A DNA stretch of 13,220 nucleotides from DASTPP01 sp035762175 (GTDB lineage Bacteria; Myxococcota_A; Polyangia; Polyangiales; Polyangiaceae): assembly GCA_035762175.1 (NCBI GenBank), contig DASTPP010000310.1:1-13220 (forward strand), written 5' to 3'. The position numbers were made by a program, and so were the translations under genes. This document shows positions 1 to 10,051 of the stretch, piece after piece; the first letter of the stretch is position 1; each line of letters begins with the position of its first letter. The notes below the pieces were generated by a model. It did not search any database. It saw nothing but the letters and a program-made list of their open reading frames with translations, and was not told where the DNA came from.

Positions 1-132
1 CGACAGGGGCACGTCGGCGAGCACGTCGAAGTCGGGCGAGCGGCGCTCGAGCAGCAGGGCGGCGAAGAAGACGTGCCAGGCGGTGCGCTTGGGGGGCGCG
101 TGGTCGGGGGCCGGGCGGCGCGCGTGGGCCAT
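1..132 (-). CDS. N-terminal part of a hypothetical protein, possibly PD-(D/E)XK-like (runs off the left edge)
   Basis: Only the first 44 codons are present. The ATG is at 132-130 and the frame stays open to the edge. The peptide starts MAHARRPAPDHAPPKRTAWH and continues with a hydrophobic/aromatic helix (VFFAALLLERR) and then SPDFDVLADVPLS. From memory, multicopy myxobacterial proteins with a 'TAWH...LL...VL.EVPLS.EPLRAD' start are thought to be restriction-endonuclease-fold proteins. The catalytic part lies outside the window, so this assignment is inference. Support for it being a real gene is the second, broken copy of the same 103 bp at 6368-6470, where differences include a TGG-to-TGA stop. 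I see no clear ribosome binding site. Confidence 0.6.
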   Translation of the reverse strand, partial: MAHARRPAPDHAPPKRTAWHVFFAALLLERRSPDFDVLADVPLS

Positions 133-216
133 GGGCCCCGACGCGTAAGCACGGCGCGGCGCGCGCGCCAGAGGCGGGCAGGCAACGGAGCCAACGGCAG
201 CGCCCTCGGCCAAGCC

Positions 217-359
217 CGCGTCGCCTGCGCGTCGACGCCGACCCGGGCGCCGAGGGCTTCTACCTACGCCTGGGCGCGCGGCGGGTCGGCGAGGCCCCCT
301 CGGGCTCGGCGCCGGGGCGCGTGCTGCCGCGCCTCGCGTACGAGCTCGTCGTGACCTGA
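217..359 (+). pseudogene. C-terminal fragment of a GNAT-type N-acetyltransferase
   Basis: The frame ending at the TGA 357-359 reads RRLRVDADPGAEGFYLRLGA, then RRVGEAPSGSAPG and LPRLAYELVVT. This matches the end of many GNAT proteins: a 'L.V.ADP.A..FY..LGA...G' segment (beta5 / acetyl-CoA-binding end) followed by the last strand. Upstream the frame turns into Arg/Gln/Pro-rich nonsense and no acetyltransferase motif A is visible, so only the last ~45 residues survive. It is read here as a decayed gene and could have no function. It lies between the left-edge gene and the 470-970 gene, both on the opposite strand. Confidence 0.6.
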
Positions 360-469
360 AGCCTCATGTCGCTGGAGCCGTCGCCGTTGCGTCGCGTGCA
401 CCCCTCGGGCGCAGGAGGGCGGCGAGGGCGTCGCCTCACCACGCGCCGCGGGTCACGGCCACAGGGAGG

Positions 470-970
470 TCAGGGGTGGTGCGCGGCGACGAGTTCTTGC
501 GCCCCGAGCATTCGAAGCAGGGCCTCGGCGCCGGCCCGAAGCTCGGCCCGCGTCGGCGTGTTCGGCCCGGCCACGTCCAAGACGCGATCGATGCCCTCGT
601 CGATCGACGCCGCGACGGCCTGCTGCTTCGGCAGCCCGCTGACCAGCATGAGGGCCCGTACGATCGCGCGCACGACGCTCTTCCAGAGCGAGTCGCCGAG
701 GGGCACGACCACCAGTCGCCGGAGCTTCGAACCGAGGCGCCGAAAGTCTGCCTGCATCTTCGTGCGTAGCGCGGCGTTCGGCGGCGTCGAGCTCGATAGA
801 ATGATAGAGAGGTAGACGAACCCCCCCGGAGACCGCGCGAGCAACGCGTCGGCCTGGGCGTGAAGCCACTGCCAGCGCGCCACGCTGGCCGGCGACTTCC
901 AGACGGTGATGAGCACGTCGCCGACCACGGCCGTGGCGAGTCCGTCTCCGAGCCTCTTGTTCGTCTGCAC
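470..970 (-). CDS. Hypothetical protein, possible STAS/SpoIIAA-like fold
   Basis: I take GTG 970-968 as the start. It is followed by QTNKRLGDGLATAVVGDVLI and has a GAAGG about 8 bases upstream, giving 166 aa. A TTG at 1015 would add 15 residues that look like noise. The body alternates short beta-like and helical stretches: LATAVVGDVLITVWKS, FVYLSIILSSSTPPNAALR, LVVVPLGDSLWKSVVRAIVR, then an acidic IDEGIDRVLDVAG helix. This ordering (beta strand, 'P..A.R' helix, beta strand, long helix with 'SI.EG') is what I associate with single-domain STAS/SEC14-like myxobacterial regulators, but no diagnostic residue proves it. It is divergent from the kinase gene, with 649 bp of decayed sequence between. 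It may be a regulatory partner, but only proximity suggests this. Confidence 0.6.
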   Translation of the reverse strand: MQTNKRLGDGLATAVVGDVLITVWKSPASVARWQWLHAQADALLARSPGGFVYLSIILSSSTPPNAALRTKMQADFRRLGSKLRRLVVVPLGDSLWKSVVRAIVRALMLVSGLPKQQAVAASIDEGIDRVLDVAGPNTPTRAELRAGAEALLRMLGAQELVAAHHP

Positions 971-1195
971 GTCCCGGCCTTCGGCGCGGCCCACCTCGGC
1001 GCGACCCCGGACCAACAGCGTACCACGCCTCGGACGGCCCCGTTCAAGGCCCTGCCGGCGCCCGACGTTCGCCCCCCTCGACTCGTCGCCGCGGGGCGCG
1101 CGCCCCGGCGCTCGGTCGGCGCTTGGGCGGCCGGGCGGCGCCTTCGGGGGCCGAGGACTTGCCCGCGAGGCGACCGACGACCCGAATCACGCCCG

Positions 1196-1372
1196 ATGCT
1201 CCCCGACCGAACGGCCGCCCTCCGCGTCCTCGCTGCGCTCCGGCGCACGCCCGTCGGCGACGAGGCCGTTCGACGCGCTCGCCAGCGAAGGGTTCGCGCC
1301 CGAGCCGGGCACCGCGACCTTCGTCAGCGACGACGGCGCCGTCTTCGACCTGCTCGGCCGTGGTGAGCCAGA
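1196..1372 (+). pseudogene. Frameshifted ORF remnant, family not recognised
   Basis: An ATG at 1196 opens MLPDRTAALRVLAALRRTPVG DE. At about 1260-1268 the sensible reading moves to another frame and continues FDALASEGFAPEPGTATFVS followed by DDGAVFDLLGRGEPE, ending near 1372. Both halves have protein-like composition, unlike the surrounding Arg/Pro-rich translations, so I read this as one short gene broken by a frameshift. 'G.ATFV.DDG.VFDLL' recalls nucleotidyltransferase-like or DUF6036-like proteins, but that is weak. The second frame happens to be that of the downstream kinase, which is why the kinase ORF looks open far upstream. Confidence 0.35.
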
Positions 1373-1395
1373 GGCGGTCGCGCCGGCGACGCAGG

Positions 1396-1488
1396 CTCGA
1401 CCCCGCGGCCTACCTCGCGGACATGTCCCGGCTGATGCCCTCCTGGCCGCGCGAGCGGTACCTCGAGCGGGCGCGTCTTTGTATCCCG
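1396..1488 (+). pseudogene. Remnant of an IS66-family transposase C-terminus
   Basis: About 30 codons read LDPAAYLADMSRLMPSWPRE followed by RYLERARLCIP. IS66 transposases end with a stretch of the form 'P.AYL.DVL..LP.WP..R..EL.P', and the 'AYLADM..LMPSWPRERYLE' core matches it well. No catalytic domain or inverted repeats are visible, so the element is dead and only its tail is left. It lies about 130 bp before the kinase start. Confidence 0.5.
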
Positions 1489-1619
1489 GCTACGAATCAA
1501 CCCTCGAGAAGCTCAGCCGCGAGCCGGTCGTCGGCGCGAGCTCTTCAGAATACGTTGGCGATAGTGAGGGGGCCGGGGCGAGAGCGCGGGCGCCACCCGA
1601 GGGCTACCCTCCGACCTTG

Positions 1620-6233
<4,614 letters not shown>

Positions 6234-6367
6234 ACCTCAGAGGGAGGTCTGGAGCGTCCGTCAGGCGGCCGCACCCGGGCGACCCGACGTACGCCTTCGT
6301 GTCGATGCGGGGTACACTCGGGTGGGGAAAGTGGCTGTTTCTAGCCTGTGGCCGTTCGGTTAAACAT
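6234..6367. other. Short intergenic stretch after the kinase gene
   Basis: No gene seen. A weak 5-bp inverted repeat (ACCTC/GAGGT) sits directly after the kinase stop without a T tract, so I do not call a terminator. Confidence 0.4.
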
Positions 6368-6470
6368 ACGTCGGCGAGCACGTCGAAGTCGGGCGAGCGG
6401 CGCTCGGGCCGCCGGGCGGCGACGACGACGTGTCAGGCGGTGTGCTTGGGCGGCGCGTGGTCGGGGCCCG
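6368..6470 (-). pseudogene. Broken second copy of the left-edge gene's N-terminal region
   Basis: These 103 bases match positions 11-113 in the same orientation at roughly nine bases in ten; the first 39 are identical. On the minus strand the copy reads PDHAPPKHTA, then TGA in place of the TGG codon of TAWH, then HVVVAARRPERRSPDFDVLA. Beyond 'DVLADV' the similarity to the left-edge gene cannot be followed because the window ends there. The stop and missing remainder make it a relic. It lies between the kinase gene and the 207-aa gene. Confidence 0.75.
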
Positions 6471-6475
6471 TCGGC

Positions 6476-6668
6476 CGCTTTCGATTTCTTTTCCTCTTCT
6501 TCGAATCCTTATTGCCATTCCTCCCCTCTCCCCCTATTCTCATTCCCACGCGACTCGCCGCCCGCGCGTTTGCGGCGGCGCCCGTCGCCGGCCCAAAGTC
6601 GGCCCTCGCCTCGGCGGCCACCGACGCGAGAGCCTGGGCCTCACCCGTCTACCGAACAGGTGCGACTT
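6476..6668. other. Intergenic region with a pyrimidine-rich, less GC-rich tract
   Basis: From about 6479 to 6548 the plus strand is almost all T and C (TTTCTTTTCCTCTTCTTCG and similar), which contrasts with the surroundings. The rest, up to the ATG at 6669, shows no gene. It may hold the promoter of the 207-aa gene, but I cannot point to convincing -35/-10 boxes. Confidence 0.4.
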
Positions 6669-7292
6669 ATGGTCAAGGTACCCCGCCACCGCAAGAACGG
6701 CAAACACCCGCTTCCCGCCCCCGAGACCCCGCCCGAATCGCCCTCTGTTCCGCCCTCGTCTCCGCCCTCTGCCTTCGGGCGAGGGGCCGGGGCTGAGGGT
6801 CCGAGCGGGCCTGGGGCTGAGGGCCCGCGGGCCGAGGCCTCCCCCCCGCCCAGGCGCTGCCCCGCCGACGAGCTCGAAGAGCGCCTACAAAACCCCGACG
6901 AGGGCGCCTTCTTGTTCGGCCTCGAGTCGCGCGTGGTGTACCCCACCTTGGTCGAAGAGGTGACCGCCGCCGGCATGCGCATCTTGAAGGTGATTCGCGA
7001 GTACGACGACCCGGCCCTTTGGCACTGGTACGAAGGGCTCGAGTGCGACCTCGGCTTCTTGCGCGAGCGCGCGGCGTTCTCGTTCGGGTATGAGCACGGC
7101 TCGGCCGACGGCCGCGCCGAGTTCTTCCGCAGCCAGGTGCCCGCCCTGAGCCAGAAGGCCAAGCGCCTGGCCGACCAGGCCCGCGCCCTCGTCGTCAACG
7201 GCGGCCTGACCCCGGTCGAGGCCACCGCGCTCCTTCTCGAGACGGCCTGGTCGGTGCTGCTCGCCGGGCCCGCGCCGTCCTTCGAGCGCTGA
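6669..7292 (+). CDS. Hypothetical protein, 207 aa, with low-complexity N-terminal linker
   Basis: ATG 6669 is preceded by a weak ACAGG about 8-12 bases upstream, and no later start fits better. Residues 1-15 are basic (MVKVPRHRKNGKH). Residues 16-66 are a Pro/Gly/Ser linker that contains a REP-like DNA insertion (6765-6799). The conserved-looking body starts at CPADELEERLQNPDEGAFLF and runs through EYDDPALWHWYEGLECDLGF and FSFGYEHGSADGRAEFFR to a C-terminal helical region (KAKRLADQARALV, VEATALLLETAW). There is no signal peptide, membrane helix or catalytic motif that I recognise. The composition suggests a soluble, mostly helical protein. It follows decayed sequence, so no operon partner is evident upstream. 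A GC-rich hairpin stands 14 bases after its stop. Confidence 0.72.
   Translation: MVKVPRHRKNGKHPLPAPETPPESPSVPPSSPPSAFGRGAGAEGPSGPGAEGPRAEASPPPRRCPADELEERLQNPDEGAFLFGLESRVVYPTLVEEVTAAGMRILKVIREYDDPALWHWYEGLECDLGFLRERAAFSFGYEHGSADGRAEFFRSQVPALSQKAKRLADQARALVVNGGLTPVEATALLLETAWSVLLAGPAPSFER
6765..6799. repeat. REP-like GC-rich element inside the linker of the 207-aa gene
   Basis: The 35 bases start CCCTCTGCCTTCGGGCGAGG and end GGCCGGGGCTGAGGG. They resemble a widespread bacterial intergenic repeat of the form CCCTCNCC..CGGGNGAGGG followed by CCGGGGTGAGGG. A partial second copy (CTGGGGCTGAGGGCCCG) follows at 6811-6827. Its position in a Pro/Gly-rich linker suggests it inserted in frame. The identification is from pattern memory. 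Confidence 0.4.
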
Positions 7293-7305
7293 GCGGCGCG
7301 TCGGG

Positions 7306-7326
7306 GCGCGGCCTCGCCGGCCGCGC
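7306..7326 (+). terminator. Candidate terminator-like hairpin after the 207-aa gene
   Basis: An 8-bp perfect stem GCGCGGCC/GGCCGCGC with a 5-base loop lies 14 bases after the stop codon. An outer pair of 8-bp arms (7293-7300 and 7322-7329) can form an alternative. No T tract follows, so termination is a guess. The DUF1016 relic on the other strand begins just beyond. Confidence 0.35.
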
Positions 7327-7333
7327 CGCGAAA

Positions 7334-7461
7334 GGCCTGCGCGTTCCTCGGGCGCTCGCGCTCGCGCTTTGGCCATCGGCCCTGAACCGCCGACCGCAGG
7401 TACAATTCGCGCTCTTCGGGCAGCTTGGCCCCGCTCAAGATGAGGAGGCTGGTGAGCCCAC
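7334..7461 (-). pseudogene. Fragment of a second DUF1016 (YhcG-type) gene
   Basis: The minus strand reads RGLTSLLILSGAKLPEEREL, then YLRSAVQGRWPKRERERP, then degenerates. In DUF1016 proteins the N-terminal domain has a segment 'W.HL..LLSGAKLPEEREFYLR.A.EGRWS.RELERQI', and this fragment fits it closely. 'WPKRERERP' in place of 'WSSRELERQ' and the missing remainder show decay. The intact DUF1016 gene (7592-8917) uses a diverged version at the same point (HYRALMRVEKPEARAFYERE), so this is a different lineage and not a recent duplicate. Confidence 0.6.
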
Positions 7462-7498
7462 GGCAATTGTCTCACCCGCGGTGAGACTCTAGCCTCCT
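7443..7498. promoter_or_regulatory. Nested inverted repeats with competing hairpins
   Basis: Inner hairpin GTCTCACC (7469-7476), loop CGC, GGTGAGAC (7480-7487). Outer arms AGGAGGCT (7443-7450) and AGCCTCCT (7491-7498). A second GGTGAG at 7451-7456 can also pair with CTCACC 7471-7476, so two stems are mutually exclusive. It lies about 94 bases past the stop of the DUF1016 gene. It could be a transcript end or a relic of an attenuator; no T tract follows on either strand. Confidence 0.4.
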
Positions 7499-7591
7499 AA
7501 CGGTAGGTCTCATAAAACTGGCGCATCCGAAAGAGGTTCGGGCGCTTGCAGCCCTGCGCCCCGGCCTTCGCCGGCCCCTCGCGCGCCCCCA

Positions 7592-8917
7592 TCACCGCCC
7601 GCCCTTCTTCTGCGCCTTCGCGCGCGCGTCGGGGTGCGCCACCCGCGCCTCGATGAGCTGCCGCTCGCGCTCGAGCTCGCGCGCCAGCTCTTCTTCGCTC
7701 GGCAGGTACGTCAGGTAGCGGGCCGCGAAGAGCTGCCGGCTCTCGTGCAAGACCGAGTAGCGTGCCACGGCCTCGTTCTTCTTCGAGCAGAGAATCAGCC
7801 CGATGGTCGGGTTGTCGCCTTCGCCCCGGGCGTGGGCCTCGAACATGCGCACGTAGGTATCCATCTGCCCGATGTCTTGGTGGGTCAGCTTGCCGACCTT
7901 CAGGTCGATGAGTACGAAGCACTTGAGCACGTAGTTGTAAAAGACGAGATCGACGTAAAAGTCTTCGTCGTCGAGCCGCAGGCGCTTCTGCCGCGCGACG
8001 AACGCGAAGCCCTTGCCCAGCTCGAGCAGAAAGCCCTGCAGGTCGGCCAAGATGGCCGCCTCGAGCGTCGACTCGTGCCAGCGCGGGGCGTCGGGCAGGT
8101 CGAGAAACTCGAGCACGTCGGGGTCTTTCAGCAGGTCGACGGGGCGAAGCCCGCCCGCGCCCCGCCGCCCCGCCTCGAGCATGCCCTTCTTGTCACGGCT
8201 CGCCAGCAGCCGCTCGTAGTAGAGTGACTCGATCTGCCGCTCGAGCTGCGCCTTCGACCACCCGCAGGCCGCCGCCTCGCGCTCGTAGAACGCCCTCGCT
8301 TCGGGCTTCTCGACGCGCATCAGCGCCCGGTAGTGCGACCAGCCCAGCGCGGGGTGAAAGCCGCCCTCGAATTCTCCACCCGTCGGGTGGGGAATTTCGC
8401 CGGCAGCCAACCGCGACGGGTAAGCCAGGTAAAATTGCCGAAAATACCCGAGGTTGGTCGCCGAGAACCCCTTGCCGTAGCGTTCGACCAGCCGGCGCGA
8501 GAGCTCGCCGATGAGGCGCTCGCCGTACGTGGCGCGCGCCCGGCCCCCTTGCAAGGCTTCGACGATCTCGCGGCCGATGAGCCAGTAGCCCATCACGGTC
8601 TGCGCGTTCACCGCCCGCACCACCTGCCCGCGCGCCGCCTCGAGAATCGCCACCACCCGGCCGAACAGCCCCTCGACCTCGCCCCGGCCCGGCGCCGGGG
8701 CCGCCTTCGCCAGCCCGGCCGCCACCGCCTCGCGAGGCCGCGCCCTCGACCCCTTTTTCGGCGCGGCCCCCGCCGCGAGCGCGCCCGCCGCGCCCCCCGC
8801 CCCGGCGAGCCTGCCGCCCGCCGCCCGGGCCCGCCCGCTCTTCGCCCCCGCCTTGCTCACCCCCCGCCCGGCTGCCGCCCCCTTCGGGCCGCCCGCCCGC
8901 TTGCCCCCCGCCGCCAT
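7592..8917 (-). CDS. DUF1016 / YhcG-family PD-(D/E)XK nuclease-like protein
   Basis: This 441-aa protein starts at ATG 8917-8915, overlapping the stop of the upstream small ORF (TGATG), so translational coupling is likely. Residues 1-80 are an Ala/Gly/Arg/Lys-rich, histone-H1-like extension that short family members lack. The DUF1016 N-terminal domain spans ~81-245: NAQTVMGYWLIGREIVE, YGERLIGELSRRL, GFSATNLGYFRQFYLAYP, LGWSHYRALMRVEKPEARAF. The PD-(D/E)XK-type C-terminal half spans ~260-430: E286, FYVDLVFYN (D323), VLIDLKVGKL (D338 and K340, the D-x-K pair), GQMDTYVR (Q351). All expected core residues are present. The family is predicted to be nucleases and has been linked to mobile elements and defence, but substrate and role are not established. 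A 27-bp palindrome is inserted in the N-terminal domain at 8370-8396. Confidence 0.9.
   Translation of the reverse strand: MAAGGKRAGGPKGAAAGRGVSKAGAKSGRARAAGGRLAGAGGAAGALAAGAAPKKGSRARPREAVAAGLAKAAPAPGRGEVEGLFGRVVAILEAARGQVVRAVNAQTVMGYWLIGREIVEALQGGRARATYGERLIGELSRRLVERYGKGFSATNLGYFRQFYLAYPSRLAAGEIPHPTGGEFEGGFHPALGWSHYRALMRVEKPEARAFYEREAAACGWSKAQLERQIESLYYERLLASRDKKGMLEAGRRGAGGLRPVDLLKDPDVLEFLDLPDAPRWHESTLEAAILADLQGFLLELGKGFAFVARQKRLRLDDEDFYVDLVFYNYVLKCFVLIDLKVGKLTHQDIGQMDTYVRMFEAHARGEGDNPTIGLILCSKKNEAVARYSVLHESRQLFAARYLTYLPSEEELARELERERQLIEARVAHPDARAKAQKKGGR
8370..8396. repeat. 27-bp palindromic repeat within the DUF1016 coding sequence
   Basis: Arms AATTCTCCACCC (8370-8381) and GGGTGGGGAATT (8385-8396) flank the loop GTC, with one T:G mismatch. 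It is translated as part of AAGEIPHPTGGEFEGG, between the FRQFYLAYP and LGWSHYR motifs, where family members normally have only a short loop. It looks like an in-frame insertion of a small interspersed palindromic element. Confidence 0.6.
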
Positions 8918-9084
8918 CAGATCGTCTTTCGCGTGTCAGGGTGCGCCACCCGTAGGTCAGCCGGCGGCGGGTCGAGCCGCGTCGGGTACGGCCTGCCCGT
9001 GCGCGCTGCCTCGGCCATCGCGTCGTACGCCTCGAGACCGGCGCGCCTGGTTCGACACGCGTCGTGGGTCTTCTCGTCGTTCAT
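8917..9084 (-). CDS. Small hypothetical protein (55 aa) coupled to the DUF1016 gene
   Basis: ATG 9084-9082 has a GAGG five bases upstream. A GTG at 9111 in the same frame would give 64 aa. The peptide reads MNDEKTHDACRTRRAGLEAY, DAMAEAARTGRPYPTRLDPP, then PADLRVAHPDTRKTI. Its stop overlaps the next ATG by one base, the arrangement typical of tightly coupled pairs such as antitoxin-toxin or subunit pairs. The C-terminal RVAHPDTRK resembles RVAHPDARAK near the end of the DUF1016 protein. I do not recognise a family. It is charged, with one probable helix and no membrane segment. Confidence 0.55.
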   Translation of the reverse strand: MNDEKTHDACRTRRAGLEAYDAMAEAARTGRPYPTRLDPPPADLRVAHPDTRKTI

Positions 9085-9126
9085 GCACACCTCGAGGGAG
9101 TCATCGGTCACCTCGCTGACGTCGTC

Positions 9127-9717
9127 TCAATCGCCCCGTTGCGTCCTACGGGTTAACCCGCCGACCAGTTCGAAGAAGCTCGCCATGACGACGGCCGCGC
9201 TCGGCTCGCCCGCCCCGTAGCGCTCAAGCTCCCGCGGCCATTCATCGTCAGTCAGGGGGCTCGCGACGCGCGCCGTCGCCAGCTTCAGCGAGCGCGCCGA
9301 CCAGCGCAGTTGCACGCTCACATCGCCGAGGCTCACGAACTCGCAAAGCACGTCACCCTGGCACGCGACGAGCAGGCCGCGGAGGCTAACGGGGATCGTC
9401 AACGCGCGTTCCTCGCTCAGCACCAGAGCGAGCCAGGCGTCTTTCGGCGTCCCCCACGCGAGCGCAGCCACGAGGCCCTCGCCCTCGACGGGCAGAAGCC
9501 GCTCGACGGGGCGCTCGCCGTATCGGTCGTCGGCGATGTCCGGGTCGTAGCGTGCGACCTCGTTGTCGAGCAAGCGGTGGAACACCTCGTAGGAACTCTC
9601 GCCCGGCGGGCGCGGGGAGAACCGGTCAAGGACGGCACGGCCCCGAGGCGGCGTCGGCCTCGGGGGGAGCCCAAGGAGGAGACTGTGGGGGCCATGCCGA
9701 GGGCGCACGAAGGGCAT
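9127..9717 (-). CDS. Hypothetical protein, 196 aa
   Basis: ATG 9717 is the only in-frame ATG near the front. The first ~30 residues (PRHGPHSLLLGLPPRPTPPR) look low-complexity, so the true start may be an internal GTG near 9596, at EVFHRLL. The body is protein-like: SSYEVFHRLLDNEVARYDPD, ADDRYGERPVERLLPVEGEG, AALAWGTPKDAWLALVLSEE, SLRGLLVACQGDVLCEFVS, VSVQLRWSARSLKLA, VVMASFFELVGGLTRR. It appears soluble with mixed alpha/beta content, and I recognise no family. It ends 42 bp before the small ORF's ATG on the same strand, so it probably shares a transcript with the small ORF and the DUF1016 gene. Confidence 0.6.
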   Translation of the reverse strand: MPFVRPRHGPHSLLLGLPPRPTPPRGRAVLDRFSPRPPGESSYEVFHRLLDNEVARYDPDIADDRYGERPVERLLPVEGEGLVAALAWGTPKDAWLALVLSEERALTIPVSLRGLLVACQGDVLCEFVSLGDVSVQLRWSARSLKLATARVASPLTDDEWPRELERYGAGEPSAAVVMASFFELVGGLTRRTQRGD

Positions 9718-9756
9718 TTTGGTTCGAATGTCTTGCCCCCCGCAAGTGCCCGCCCC

Positions 9757-9846
9757 TCAACGCGGCGTCTTCGGCCGCCGCTTCGGCTTGGCCTTGGCCG
9801 GCTGCGGCCCCAAGAGATCGTCGGCATTCGAGGCGGAAGGCCCGCA
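9757..9846 (-). pseudogene. C-terminal tail fragment, Lys/Arg-rich
   Basis: The minus-strand frame ending at TGA 9759-9757 reads SNADDLLGPQPAKAKPKRRP KTPR. It closely resembles the tail of the gene at 12919-13220 (ELLGSPPAKTASKRRRPKAT R) in both peptide and DNA. Upstream of 'SNADD' the frame is not convincing, so this is probably the decayed end of a related gene. The tail type is shared by several myxobacterial families, so it does not fix a function. Confidence 0.35.
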
Positions 9847-9868
9847 TACTTCGCCGCCCCCCGCGAGG

Positions 9869-10051
9869 TTACCTTCTGCCAGCGTCGCCCAGGCCGACGA
9901 ACGGACGAGCCTCTTCGATGAGCGCCGTGAGCTCGCGAAGATCGCCTTGTAGCTGCTCGGCACTCGGCGGCTCGGCCAGTCGGCCCGTAGGCCCCGGATA
10001 CCGGTACCGGGTCGCCGCCGGAGAGTGCTTATCGGACGCGTTGAGCTTTAG
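9869..10051 (-). pseudogene. C-terminal fragment of an unrecognised protein, truncated behind the DUF3553 gene
   Basis: Sixty residues in one frame read LKLNASDKHSPAATRYRYPG, PTGRLAEPPSAEQLQGDLRE, LTALIEEARPFVGLGDAGRR, then TAA at 9871-9869. The pattern (a 'KHSP..RYRYP' loop followed by an acidic helix 'L...L..LIEEAR.FV') looks like a genuine protein end, possibly HEPN-like. No start codon exists in this frame: it runs back into the end of the DUF3553-type gene, next to a run of eight G on this strand. It is either a relic cut by recombination or the result of a frameshift at that G run. Confidence 0.45.

Noticed and set aside
436..1248. 270-codon minus-strand ORF overlapping the 470-970 gene
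   Set aside because: Arg/Ser/Pro-rich shadow frame; the 470-970 frame has normal protein composition.
906..1619. Coding extension of the kinase upstream of 1620
   Set aside because: Open only because stops are rare at this GC content; the translation is Arg/Pro-rich noise plus relics in mixed frames. MSDGSDASK at 1620 fits as protein start.
6234..6250. Intrinsic terminator after the kinase gene
   Set aside because: The stem is only 5 bp and no T tract follows.
7497..7922. 141-codon minus-strand ORF at the end of the DUF1016 gene
   Set aside because: Overlaps the DUF1016 gene's conserved C-terminal half in another frame; Arg/Pro-rich shadow.
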